NCBI RefSeq assembly: GCF_958450345.1
Contig: NC_088780.1
Coordinates: 63,573,533 to 63,637,532 of the forward strand
Origin: Calliphora vicina
Taxonomy: Eukaryota > Arthropoda > Insecta > Diptera > Calliphoridae
Direction: 5' to 3'
DNA length: 64,000 nucleotides
Part shown: piece by piece, positions 12,097 to 23,106 of the stretch
Layout: every line of letters begins with the position of its first letter
How positions within the stretch are numbered: the stretch's first letter is position 1
Position numbers and translations under genes: made by a program
The notes under the pieces: generated by a model
The model's input: the letters and a program-made list of their open reading frames with translations, nothing else
Told to the model about the DNA's origin: nothing
Database searches by the model: none

Positions 12097-12166
12097 GTTC
12101 AACGATATTAATTTCCTTAAAATTTCTCGGAATGGAAATTTTAAGGAAATTAATATCGTTGAACGG
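12097..12166. repeat. Near-perfect 31 bp-arm hairpin
   Basis: The arms CGTTCAACGATATTAATTTC... and its complement are separated by only about 8 bases, giving a strong cruciform candidate. It is probably a small MITE or a foldback product. Confidence 0.6.
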
Positions 12167-13048
12167 GAATAAAAAGCTTGATGAAGTCAGACAAATCAAG
12201 ATAACAATTAAGTTTAGTATGTACCAGAGATCGAAAATAACTCGTCATATACCAAAAAACCCAAATTGTGATTTATATTTTTGTGATAAAAATAAATCAC
12301 TGAAAATAACAGTTATAAAATGATTTTTATTTAAATGGTTTGGTATGACCTTTATTCGTTTTTGTCTTTTATTTACATACAATAACATATTATTAGTAAT
12401 TTTTAACAAATTATGGAATTAGTAACAGAAGTGAGAATTTCTTTTTAAACTGTTATTAATCTTTTGATAAATTTTATATATTTAAGCGTTGAATTGCAAC
12501 AAATGCATTTTTGCGATTTATTTTTCATGTTCGCAAATAGAAGTCACAAGCTGACCTTTACGAAAAAAATTATAAATCACTCATCCAGATTATTTGTGTT
12601 TGTTTATTTTCTGTTTCTCTCAACCCCAAACCTAAAATGTTCTCGAATAAATCAATCTCTCAGTGATATATCACAAAAAATATTTTTAAATGGCTGCGAA
12701 TGAGAATTTACCATTGAAATGAAAGTGAACCCGTTATTTTTGGTCTCTGGTTTGTACAGATCTCTAATAAAATTATTCCATTGGAACTAACAATGTAGAA
12801 ACTTAGGTTTTTTTCAAATTAATAATGATATAATTCACGTCAACGAATTTTGTCCTTGCAAAAATGGGAATTTTCGCACAATCATCCTTATGCAATTATA
12901 AGTCCTTTTAGCAATACCAGTTTTTAGTTTATTATTTTCAATGTAAATGTCAACAACAAAAATTAAAAAACTGACAGTTTAAAGCACAACATAAATGAAC
13001 CAACAATAATCAGCTGTGTTGGTAACTTCACCTTATTGAATCGGATAT

Positions 13049-13305
13049 GCATTTATAAAACCGAAATTCCGCAATAAAATTACCCTTAAGTAAGGCTGAA
13101 AGTTGTGGACATATTTTAATTATTTAGGGCTTGATTTGTTTGTAAATTTGTTTTCTATGCACTTAGAATTTTTTATGCCGTTTTAAAAAAACAAAATTTA
13201 AAAATTTTGCTACCAAAATAATTCTTTTGCCAAAAAAATGCATATTTCTAAAAAAGTTTCAGTCTTACTTAAAGATAATTTTATTGCGGAATTTCGTTTT
13301 TTTTA
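13049..13305. mobile_element. Small inverted-repeat element (MITE-like)
   Basis: Left arm ACCGAAATTCCGCAATAAAA through TAAGGCTGAAA. The right arm is its inverted counterpart (TTTCAGTCTTACTTA ... GCGGAATTTCG) with a few mismatches. No clear target duplication. Confidence 0.5.
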
Positions 13306-13575
13306 GTTTATTCAATAAGCTAAGTAAAATATATTTTACATATTCCAAACTACTGACTTATTTAAAAAAAAAAAATTATAAAACGGATGAAATACCTCAG
13401 TTATTAAATATTAAGGACTACTTTTTATACTATTCTCTAAATAGTCAATATCGTCGGCATGTTAGTAATTTTACAAAAAAAATCGTCAAATCACTAAATT
13501 TAATCTAATAAATCGTCAAAATGACGTAAAATCGTCACACCTAACACCACTCTTCACGCCATACAACCAGCGTTA

Positions 13576-14384
13576 CCGTTGTGCGACTAAAGTCGCATTT
13601 TGATCCTTTTTCAGCTACCGTGGCTACTTTTCAGATTTTTGAACCTTTTTGCCCCTTTTTTGATTGTCCACAATTACAAAAATTTATTAAAATATTTTAG
13701 TATATATACTTAAAACTACGAACAAATTAAATACAAATTTTCAAAGCGAATCATCGCGAATAATATATCTCGTTTCTAGAACAAAAGATATTTATTGTAT
13801 TAGAAATATTTAAAAACTTTGTAAAAATAAATATAGAAGAAATTGATTTTATGGACGACTCACACGATAAAGAACTACTAAAAATATATATTGGACATTA
13901 GGCAGAAACGGAGATATTTATGTTCCGTAAAGCTTTCTTGTAGTATTGATATAAAAACCAATATATTAAATTTTTATCACAAACTCTGTAAAGAAATAAT
14001 TTCAAGAATTGAAATAAATAAAAAAAGAGCTTTCCGTTTTAATTCATTCCAATAAGGAAATAAACTTTTTTGAATTGATTTCGGAATACAATGATATGTG
14101 AATAGGAAATTTAAAAAGAGGCTCAACAAAAATTTAAATTAATTACACTTTGCGACAAGTAGTAGGGTCAGTGATCGGCGGGGTTTCTACCCACCGGAAA
14201 ATCTTAGATAGGTAAAAAAAGTTATACGTGTCCCGGCGCTTCGCTGGGTCAGGTCTAGGAATCGAGATATATCGATTTGAAATTAGTATGTATCGTATTT
14301 TTTTGCCTTTTTCATGCATTTTGACCATCTAAATGTCCGAATATCGCAAAGTTATGTTCAGTAAAGTTGTTAAGCTCAACGCCG
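13576..14384. other. No gene seen
   Basis: Mostly AT-rich. A less AT-rich patch near 14150-14280 gives an incidental minus-strand ORF of 61 codons with no recognisable family. Confidence 0.4.
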
Positions 14385-14831
14385 GCTACAATATAGTCAA
14401 TAAAGAAAAGTGGTATTTTTGGTTTTCATTGAGTGGGACCCGGGAAAATCAGTTTTTCATTATTTGTTTCGTTAGTTTTCTTACAAAACTCAATTAATAT
14501 ACTCAGAGAAGAAATTTCTTCTCTGAGTGTAGTATTAATATAGTTCTACATGTTTACCATAACCATTTCATAATTTTTACAAGCTTTTTAACAATATTAT
14601 GGTTACTGTAATTATGTATATGATTGCGGTAATCATATGTTTAAGTTACCATTCATATAATTGTAGTAATTATATATATGATTGTAGTAATTAAGTACAT
14701 ATATGTTTGTGGCAACCACTTTTATGATGTATTACTTCACAATTTCGAGTTATTCTGGGATTATGGTTATCATACTCTGAGTACAACATATTATTGTATA
14801 ATGATTCATCATGAACATTATTGCCATGATA

Positions 14832-14869
<38 letters not shown>

Positions 14870-15116
14870 ATTACTACAATTATATGAATGGTAACTTAAA
14901 CATATTATGATTACCGGAATCATATACATAATTACAGTAACCATAATATTGTTATAGAACTTGTACAACTATATTTTTTCTTTGAGTACAGTATTAGATG
15001 ATTTTAATTGAGTTTTGTAAGATAACTAACGAAAAACTTATGAAAAACAGATTTTCCACGGTTCCACTCAATGAAAACCAAAAATACCACTTTTCTTTAT
15101 TGACTATATTGTAGCC
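14385..15116. mobile_element. 732 bp foldback element centred on an AT microsatellite
   Basis: The left arm starts GGCTACAATATAGTCAATAA and the right arm ends in its inverted copy. Complementarity continues for most of the length, including GGTTACTGTAATTATGTATA near the middle. The centre is an (AT)n run at about 14829-14870. It is best explained as a foldback or long-TIR MITE. The two ORFs over the centre are products of the palindrome. Confidence 0.7.
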
Positions 15117-15960
15117 TAAAATAGGCTAAAAGTGGACACATATGAGTCCATACTTTCAGCACAAAATTTGTTGAATGAAGATTTGAAAAACTGGGTGCCA
15201 AGTAGGGTTGCCAGATTAAGATTTGCAAAAAGCTGGACATTCGGGTATAAAAAGCTGGACAAATCAAAAAAAACTGGACATTAAAAAAATTACTGAGAAA
15301 AAGTTAATTTTGGTTTTGTGTAAATAATTTGTATTAAAATATGTTTTTATCCATTGTAATCAACATATGTATTACACGGTGCTACAGTGAGAAAAAAAAC
15401 TTGGAAAACGACAAAGAGTTAGTTATAGGTCTTGTTGAGTACATTACAAATTGTGTCTAAAAATTTGAGAACACTCTCAAATTCAGAAGTTATTCTATAA
15501 ACACGATGTTTGTCAACTTATCGACCAGTAACTCAGTCAGCTTTTGTCCGATTTTAATTTTTTAACGGGTTTAGAAAGAAAATTTAATACTCTTTAAAAT
15601 GTCGTGCATTTTTTGATTAATACATTTTTTAGTAAAATATTTGTAGAGTTTCTAATTTACAAGTAATTTTTTTCGAACTTTGTCGAACTTTTTCGAAAAA
15701 GTTTATAAACTTTTGCAAATTTAAACCGATTTTAAGAAATAATGTCTCGTTTTTATCTATATACAATTTTTTTTAAAACATTGTACAAAAAAAATATGTT
15801 TGAAAGCTTGCCTTTCCATAACTGTTTAAAATTGTATGAGTTAGAGGTACTAAAGTACTACGTAAAAGAGTTTTTTCAAAATTACTCAAAATTTTGGGGG
15901 TGTTTCAAAATCTTAGTCGCTTTTCAAGTTGTTACAAAAAGTGTTTTTAGCAGTGTGTTA

Positions 15961-16635
15961 AGGTAGGATCACACGATTGCCGCAATGCACCAATTATTGG
16001 TCTATTTTATACGTCAATCGTGTGATTTCACAACTTATTGGCTCATATGTCAAACCACAACAATATTGTGCTTATTTGGCCCAATCAAATGCAACCCTGG
16101 TACGGCAATCATGTGAATGCTTGATAGGCAACATGCACCAATAAAAAAGTTAAAAATACACCAATATATATTGTGTTCTAGTGCGGCAATCAAAGAAGAC
16201 AATTAGCGCCAATATTAATTTTTGTAAATGAAATATTGTTTTTGTCAGCCACACTCTGACCCACATACATCTTTTAACATTTCTTTATTAATTTTTTTAT
16301 ATGATAATTAAGGCCGACGCAATTTTATTTTTTTATTTAACAAATATTTTTTTCAAAAATAGATTGTTTTTACATTTATGTAAACAAAATTTAAAATCTA
16401 GCACAACAGCTGTTTCTCTGAGTTGCCGTAAACTAGAACAATCGTGTGACTGAAATGCGACAATTATTGCCACTAAATCGCTTTGCGCCAATTTACGACA
16501 ATCAAATTTATATAAAATGAAGCAATCATGTGACTGCAGAGAATTTGATTGGGACAATTTCTTTATTGGGCCCCAATTCAGCACAATAAAAATTGTATTA
16601 AATTGGTTCATTGCGGCAATCGTGTGATCCTACCT
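15961..16635. mobile_element. 675 bp PIF/Harbinger-type MITE, TSD TTA (copy 1)
   Basis: The ends AGGTAGGATCACACGATTGC and the inverse GCAATCGTGTGATCCTACCT are flanked by TTA (15958-15960, 16636-16638). Internally CAATCGTGTGA-like and TTGGCGCAAT-like motifs recur in both orientations. No transposase is present; the short ORFs over it are incidental. Confidence 0.8.
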
Positions 16636-16638
16636 TTA

Positions 16639-18149
16639 TTATTTAAAAATTTAGAATCACAATTAAATATTTTCATTTCATTTCTTAAAATTTATTTAAC
16701 TAAACTTAAACTTGTTTGGTTCAGTCCGTCATATACATATTTATATCATATACATTTTATACTGTTCATCAAATTTCGGGTCATTAAATCTTTCCCGAAT
16801 GAGACCAACGGGAAGTGATAGTAGAACAAAACCCCCAAAGGGTTTTAAAAAGTTAGCTCGTATTTTAAAGTTATGTGCCTTTAAAGTTCAGCTTTTTTGA
16901 GTTAAAATTTTTCATATATGGGGCATTTCACGTCAAGTGAACCAACTTTTGAAATCGATGTCTTCCGATCGCGATGAAATTTGCACCAATGTTAGTTCTA
17001 TTGGATAGTAATTCGGACACCATTTTTCAACAAGATCGGTCAAGAACTCTCTGAGTTATGGGAGGTCAAAATTTGACATTTTGGCCAAACAGGTGTTTTT
17101 TTTTTATCCATATAACTTATTACCTATTGTTCTTAGCAAAATGTGTCCCAAATAGTTTAGATAGCTATTTATGCAATCTTTCGAAAAAAAAAATTAAAAA
17201 AATTTAATAAAATATTTTTGATTTTTTTTTAAATCAAAAATATTTTTTACTTTTTTTTCAAAATGGGCCCTTTTTATTTTTTTTTTTATTTTTTTTAAGA
17301 AAGCTTAGGTCTTTTCCTAAGCGACCTATATGGTCGCTTAGTGGGATGCGAGTGGGATATCTATCAAAAAAAATATTTTGTAACTCAAGATTTAAAATTT
17401 TTGAATTTTTTTGCAAAATCAAAAACTTTGTTGACTTTTTTTAAAAAAATGGACCCATTTTTTAATTTTTTTTTTTGCTCAGAAGAAAGCTTATGTGTTT
17501 TCCTTTAACACCCTTTTTGTCGTTTGTCTTGTTTTGTAACTCAAGACAAATGTTTTTAAATTGATTTTTTTCATATTTGTGTGTAAGTGTTTCTAAAACC
17601 TTAAAAATAAAAACCACAACAACTGACCGATAATAGCCACTGGAGGGGTGCAATATGAGGCCGACCGCTATTAATTTTCCACCCCCAAAATTTGTCTGAG
17701 TTTTGTATCTTGCGGCTTTTTTAGTCAATCCTAGAGGTAGTTTTCAGCGCACGTGATTTTCATTGTTAAAATATCAGGTGCCCCAGAAACAAATTTTTGG
17801 AATCAAGTGGAAATATTTTATGGTCCTTCTCCGAAGTACCAATTTATTTATTATTTTATGACATTTGACTTTAAGAAGTGGGTGGAGAGGTAGAAGTTGA
17901 CAGGTAGGTTATTTATATGGTGGTTTATTTTTATTATTATTTGTAACATTTGGTTAAACTAGGTACTTTAGTATGTAAGCCCTTCTTGACCCTAATAAAA
18001 GATTTTAGACTCATTCATTAAAACGTACTAGCTATATGATCTTAAAAAACTATTTATTGTCATTCTGAAGACATACGGAAATCAGTTTTTTAGAAACAGC
18101 GTTAAAGTTAAGACGTGTGTTATTTACATAAATACTTACAAAATTCAAA
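16639..18149. other. Non-coding; hAT tail fragment, then leader of the 299-codon ORF
   Basis: 16796-16917 is an inverted copy of 24960-25086 (hAT 3' sequence with a last-codon remnant NETNGK and a CCCAAAGGG motif). From 16921 a different sequence begins, GGGCATTTCACGTCAAGTGA, possibly the left end of the element carrying the downstream ORF. No matching right end was found. A less AT-rich patch at 17600-17720 gives an incidental minus-strand ORF. Confidence 0.4.
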
Positions 18150-19049
18150 ATGTCTACGACTTCTAAAAAGGCTAAGGTTGAAAATGAAATTTATTCGTTT
18201 TTTTGTTTTAATCCCTTTAACAAAATGAAGCACAGATCATCAGATATGCGAAATATTTCCGACGGCTTATTAAAAAAATTCCCTACGCTGTCAAAACGAT
18301 TGAAAATTTGTGGATCATGCAGCAAAGAGCTCGGAAAGTTGAACAAATTACCGAATTTGAATAGTAATGAGCCTTGCGTTGAAGTTATTCCAGATGAAGA
18401 CAAAAGTAATTCCGAGAATGAAGACAGAACTGTTGATGATGATGGTTATTCTAACTTTTCAAATTCAACGAATGAGTGTCGAAACCAATACCATAAGGAT
18501 GCAGTAGAAGTTCTTGAACAAATAAAAGAGAAATACAAAACGTCACAGAGTGAAGCTGAAAGAATTCAACTTCTCACGCTTGTTCCAAGAACATGGAGTT
18601 CTGCAAAAACAATGACTGAGTTTGGAACGTCTCAACGAAAAGCAAGAATTGCTAAACAATTGGTTGCTGAGCATGGGATTCTCACACTCCCAAACAAAAA
18701 GAAGGGAAAAACTTTGGAGTGCGATACTAAATCTGTAATAACTCAGTTTTATCAGCGAGATGATATGAGTCGCCTGATGCCAGGGATGAAAGACTGGATG
18801 TCTGTACGAATCGATGGCAAGAAAGTTCAAATGCAGAAGAGAATGGTTCTCTGTAACCTGAATGAATTATTCGCAACATTTCAATCTGAATACGAGGATG
18901 TCAAAATTGGATTCACAAAATTTACACAACTGAGGCCAAAACATTGCGTTTTGGCAGGAAGCAGCGGAACTCACACAGTATGTGTTTGTATTTACCATGA
19001 AAATGTTAAATTGATGTTGAAGGAAATCAACTTAAATATATATATTTAA
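18150..19049 (+). CDS. Uncharacterised 299-residue protein, probably transposon-borne (copy 1)
   Basis: An intact ORF from ATG to TAA. N-terminus: a basic start, then a cysteine/histidine group (CFNPFNKMKH, later CGSCSKEL) that could bind zinc (residues about 19-60). Next come an acidic linker (about 75-105), a helical segment with a possible helix-turn-helix (SAKTMTEFGTSQRKARIAKQ, about 150-170), and a conserved-looking block with RPKHCVLAGSSGTHTVCVC (about 262-282) and NVKLML. I recall similar RPKHC-GTH-CVC blocks in long unannotated arthropod and cnidarian repeat proteins. There they sit before a larger C-terminal part that is absent here. The true product may be longer through splicing, or this may be a truncated piece. 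Function unknown. Confidence 0.55.
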   Translation: MSTTSKKAKVENEIYSFFCFNPFNKMKHRSSDMRNISDGLLKKFPTLSKRLKICGSCSKELGKLNKLPNLNSNEPCVEVIPDEDKSNSENEDRTVDDDGYSNFSNSTNECRNQYHKDAVEVLEQIKEKYKTSQSEAERIQLLTLVPRTWSSAKTMTEFGTSQRKARIAKQLVAEHGILTLPNKKKGKTLECDTKSVITQFYQRDDMSRLMPGMKDWMSVRIDGKKVQMQKRMVLCNLNELFATFQSEYEDVKIGFTKFTQLRPKHCVLAGSSGTHTVCVCIYHENVKLMLKEINLNIYI

Positions 19050-19086
19050 TTTGTATTTTTTTTTACATAGTTTATATAAAAATGAA

Positions 19087-19340
19087 CTACATTATATAGT
19101 TCGAGGCCAGAATTTGAAGTAGACAAATTTTGTAGTTCACTTCCTGTGTTTTCTTCTCCTTCATCATCGTAATGCAAGTGCTCCACCAACAAATTTCCGC
19201 TAATACAGCATCGGGAGACTTTTTTCCTCGATATCTACAAAATTTGTGTTAAAATGTATTGGGAAAAAAAATATATGTATATTAAAAATTACCTTATTTC
19301 AAATGGGATTGCAATTTGGTGGTACTGTTCACCTTGTTCA
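19087..19340 (-). pseudogene. C-terminal end of a dispersed DEQGE-family ORF, truncated by the duplication
   Basis: Two pieces read together if a 58 bp GT-AG intron (19235-19292) is removed: 19340-19293 (EQGEQYHQIAIPFEIR) and 19234-19087 (RGKKSPDAVLAEICWWS), ending at a TAG. They resemble the C-terminal region, with DEQGERFHQDI-like and RYQG-like blocks, of proteins repeated many times in aphid and other arthropod genomes; that comparison is from memory. The upstream exon sequence is missing because the duplication breakpoint falls here. The full copy is at 22766-24410. Confidence 0.5.
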
Positions 19341-19639
19341 AGTAATTTTTTTCGAACTTTGTCGAACTTTTTCGAAAAAGTTTATAAACTTTTGCAAATT
19401 TAAACCGATTTTAAGAAATAATGTCTCGTTTTTATCTATATACAATTTTTTTTAAAACATTGTACAAAAAAAATATGTTTGAAAGCTTGCCTTTCCATAA
19501 CTGTTTAAAATTGTATGAGTTAGAGGTACTAAAGTACTACGTAAAAGAGTTTTTTCAAAATTACTCAAAATTTTGGGGGTGTTTCAAAATCTTAGTCGCT
19601 TTTCAAGTTGTTACAAAAAGTGTTTTTAGCAGTGTGTTA

Positions 19640-20314
19640 AGGTAGGATCACACGATTGCCGCAATGCACCAATTATTGGTCTATTTTATACGTCAATCGT
19701 GTGATTTCACAACTTATTGGCTCATATGTCAAACCACAACAATATTGTGCTTATTTGGCCCAATCAAATGCAACCCTGGTACGGCAATCATGTGAATGCT
19801 TGATAGGCAACATGCACCAATAAAAAAGTTAAAAATACACCAATATATATTGTGTTCTAGTGCGGCAATCAAAGAAGACAATTAGCGCCAATATTAATTT
19901 TTGTAAATGAAATATTGTTTTTGTCAGCCACACTCTGACCCACATACATCTTTTAACATTTCTTTATTAATTTTTTTATATGATAATTAAGGCCGACGCA
20001 ATTTTATTTTTTTATTTAACAAATATTTTTTTCAAAAATAGATTGTTTTTACATTTATGTAAACAAAATTTAAAATCTAGCACAACAGCTGTTTCTCTGA
20101 GTTGCCGTAAACTAGAACAATCGTGTGACTGAAATGCGACAATTATTGCCACTAAATCGCTTTGCGCCAATTTACGACAATCAAATTTATATAAAATGAA
20201 GCAATCATGTGACTGCAGAGAATTTGATTGGGACAATTTCTTTATTGGGCCCCAATTCAGCACAATAAAAATTGTATTAAATTGGTTCATTGCGGCAATC
20301 GTGTGATCCTACCT
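19640..20314. mobile_element. 675 bp PIF/Harbinger-type MITE, TSD TTA (copy 2)
   Basis: The duplicated counterpart of the MITE at 15961-16635. It arose by the segment duplication, not by a second insertion. Confidence 0.8.
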
Positions 20315-21828
20315 TTATTATTTAAAAATTTAGAATCACAATTAAATATTTTCATTTCATTTCTTAAAATTTATTTAACTAAACTTAAACTTGTTTGGTT
20401 CAGTCCGTCATATACATATTTATATCATATACATTTTATACTGTTCATCAAATTTCGGGTCATTAAATCTTTCCCGAATGAGACCAACGGGAAGTGATAG
20501 TAGAACAAAACCCCCAAAGGGTTTTAAAAAGTTAGCTCGTATTTTAAAGTTATGTGCCTTTAAAGTTCAGCTTTTTTGAGTTAAAATTTTTCATATATGG
20601 GGCATTTCACGTCAAGTGAACCAACTTTTGAAATCGATGTCTTCCGATCGCGATGAAATTTGCACCAATGTTAGTTCTATTGGATAGTAATTCGGACACC
20701 ATTTTTCAACAAGATCGGTCAAGAACTCTCTGAGTTATGGGAGGTCAAAATTTGACATTTTGGCCAAACAGGTGTTTTTTTTTTATCCATATAACTTATT
20801 ACCTATTGTTCTTAGCAAAATGTGTCCCAAATAGTTTAGATAGCTATTTATGCAATCTTTCGAAAAAAAAAATTAAAAAAATTTAATAAAATATTTTTGA
20901 TTTTTTTTTAAATCAAAAATATTTTTTACTTTTTTTTCAAAATGGGCCCTTTTTATTTTTTTTTTTATTTTTTTTAAGAAAGCTTAGGTCTTTTCCTAAG
21001 CGACCTATATGGTCGCTTAGTGGGATGCGAGTGGGATATCTATCAAAAAAAATATTTTGTAACTCAAGATTTAAAATTTTTGAATTTTTTTGCAAAATCA
21101 AAAACTTTGTTGACTTTTTTTAAAAAAATGGACCCATTTTTTAATTTTTTTTTTTGCTCAGAAGAAAGCTTATGTGTTTTCCTTTAACACCCTTTTTGTC
21201 GTTTGTCTTGTTTTGTAACTCAAGACAAATGTTTTTAAATTGATTTTTTTCATATTTGTGTGTAAGTGTTTCTAAAACCTTAAAAATAAAAACCACAACA
21301 ACTGACCGATAATAGCCACTGGAGGGGTGCAATATGAGGCCGACCGCTATTAATTTTCCACCCCCAAAATTTGTCTGAGTTTTGTATCTTGCGGCTTTTT
21401 TAGTCAATCCTAGAGGTAGTTTTCAGCGCACGTGATTTTCATTGTTAAAATATCAGGTGCCCCAGAAACAAATTTTTGGAATCAAGTGGAAATATTTTAT
21501 GGTCCTTCTCCGAAGTACCAATTTATTTATTATTTTATGACATTTGACTTTAAGAAGTGGGTGGAGAGGTAGAAGTTGACAGGTAGGTTATTTATATGGT
21601 GGTTTATTTTTATTATTATTTGTAACATTTGGTTAAACTAGGTACTTTAGTATGTAAGCCCTTCTTGACCCTAATAAAAGATTTTAGACTCATTCATTAA
21701 AACGTACTAGCTATATGATCTTAAAAAACTATTTATTGTCATTCTGAAGACATACGGAAATCAGTTTTTTAGAAACAGCGTTAAAGTTAAGACGTGTGTT
21801 ATTTACATAAATACTTACAAAATTCAAA

Positions 21829-22728
21829 ATGTCTACGACTTCTAAAAAGGCTAAGGTTGAAAATGAAATTTATTCGTTTTTTTGTTTTAATCCCTTTAAC
21901 AAAATGAAGCACAGATCATCAGATATGCGAAATATTTCCGACGGCTTATTAAAAAAATTCCCTACGCTGTCAAAACGATTGAAAATTTGTGGATCATGCA
22001 GCAAAGAGCTCGGAAAGTTGAACAAATTACCGAATTTGAATAGTAATGAGCCTTGCGTTGAAGTTATTCCAGATGAAGACAAAAGTAATTCCGAGAATGA
22101 AGACAGAACTGTTGATGATGATGGTTATTCTAACTTTTCAAATTCAACGAATGAGTGTCGAAACCAATACCATAAGGATGCAGTAGAAGTTCTTGAACAA
22201 ATAAAAGAGAAATACAAAACGTCACAGAGTGAAGCTGAAAGAATTCAACTTCTCACGCTTGTTCCAAGAACATGGAGTTCTGCAAAAACAATGACTGAGT
22301 TTGGAACGTCTCAACGAAAAGCAAGAATTGCTAAACAATTGGTTGCTGAGCATGGGATTCTCACACTCCCAAACAAAAAGAAGGGAAAAACTTTGGAGTG
22401 CGATACTAAATCTGTAATAACTCAGTTTTATCAGCGAGATGATATGAGTCGCCTGATGCCAGGGATGAAAGACTGGATGTCTGTACGAATCGATGGCAAG
22501 AAAGTTCAAATGCAGAAGAGAATGGTTCTCTGTAACCTGAATGAATTATTCGCAACATTTCAATCTGAATACGAGGATGTCAAAATTGGATTCACAAAAT
22601 TTACACAACTGAGGCCAAAACATTGCGTTTTGGCAGGAAGCAGCGGAACTCACACAGTATGTGTTTGTATTTACCATGAAAATGTTAAATTGATGTTGAA
22701 GGAAATCAACTTAAATATATATATTTAA
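21829..22728 (+). CDS. Uncharacterised 299-residue protein, probably transposon-borne (copy 2)
   Basis: Predicted protein identical to that of 18150-19049, as is about 1.5 kb of upstream sequence as far as I can see. It converges with the minus-strand DEQGE-family remnant, leaving only about 40 bp between their stop codons. See the first copy for domains. Its silence or expression cannot be judged from sequence. Confidence 0.55.
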   Translation: MSTTSKKAKVENEIYSFFCFNPFNKMKHRSSDMRNISDGLLKKFPTLSKRLKICGSCSKELGKLNKLPNLNSNEPCVEVIPDEDKSNSENEDRTVDDDGYSNFSNSTNECRNQYHKDAVEVLEQIKEKYKTSQSEAERIQLLTLVPRTWSSAKTMTEFGTSQRKARIAKQLVAEHGILTLPNKKKGKTLECDTKSVITQFYQRDDMSRLMPGMKDWMSVRIDGKKVQMQKRMVLCNLNELFATFQSEYEDVKIGFTKFTQLRPKHCVLAGSSGTHTVCVCIYHENVKLMLKEINLNIYI

Positions 22729-23106
22729 TTTGTATTTTTTTTTACATAGTTTATATAAAAATGAACTACATTATATAGTTCGAGGCCAGAATTTGAAGTA
22801 GACAAATTTTGTAGTTCACTTCCTGTGTTTTCTTCTCCTTCATCATCGTAATGCAAGTGCTCCACCAACAAATTTCCGCTAATACAGCATCGGGAGACTT
22901 TTTTCCTCGATATCTACAAAATTTGTGTTAAAATGTATTGGGAAAAAAAATATATGTATATTAAAAATTACCTTATTTCAAATGGGATTGCAATTTGGTG
23001 GTACTGTTCACCTTGTTCATCTGATTCGGTCGCTAGTTACTGACCGAAGTAGTCTAAATGATGATGTATGTAATGAATTTTGAGCGACATATTAACGCCT
23101 ATTTTA

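Larger units (their letters stand above)
11681..13575. repeat. Possible transposon with TCGTCA subterminal repeats
   Basis: Multiple TCGTCA/TGACGA hexamers cluster at both edges (about 11705-11760 and 13450-13535), next to the inverted partial match GGCGTGAA (left) and TTCACGCC (right). No target duplication was found and no transposase is readable, so the limits are tentative. It contains a hairpin at 12097-12166 and an inverted pair at 13049-13305. Confidence 0.35.
15660..19338. repeat. Tandem duplication, copy 1 (3679 bp unit)
   Basis: Everything from CAAGTAATTT at 15660 recurs at an offset of exactly 3679 bp. I saw no mismatch, and all ORFs translate identically. The left junction of this copy (AATTTAC before it) is unique sequence. 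Its right end breaks the minus-strand spliced ORF in mid-exon, so this is the truncated side of the duplication. Two bases (CA) of microhomology lie at the junction. Confidence 0.95.
19339..23019. repeat. Tandem duplication, copy 2
   Basis: Directly follows copy 1 in the same orientation. Its right boundary continues into unique sequence (TCTGATTCGG) that extends the minus-strand ORF, so this is the side keeping the original right junction. Apparent identity over 3.68 kb means either a very recent event or an assembly artefact. Confidence 0.95.

Noticed and set aside
14678..14968. Two ORFs with Tyr-Ile runs around 14829-14870
   Set aside because: They cross an (AT)n microsatellite at the centre of a palindrome; the mirrored proteins are a result of the inverted repeat.
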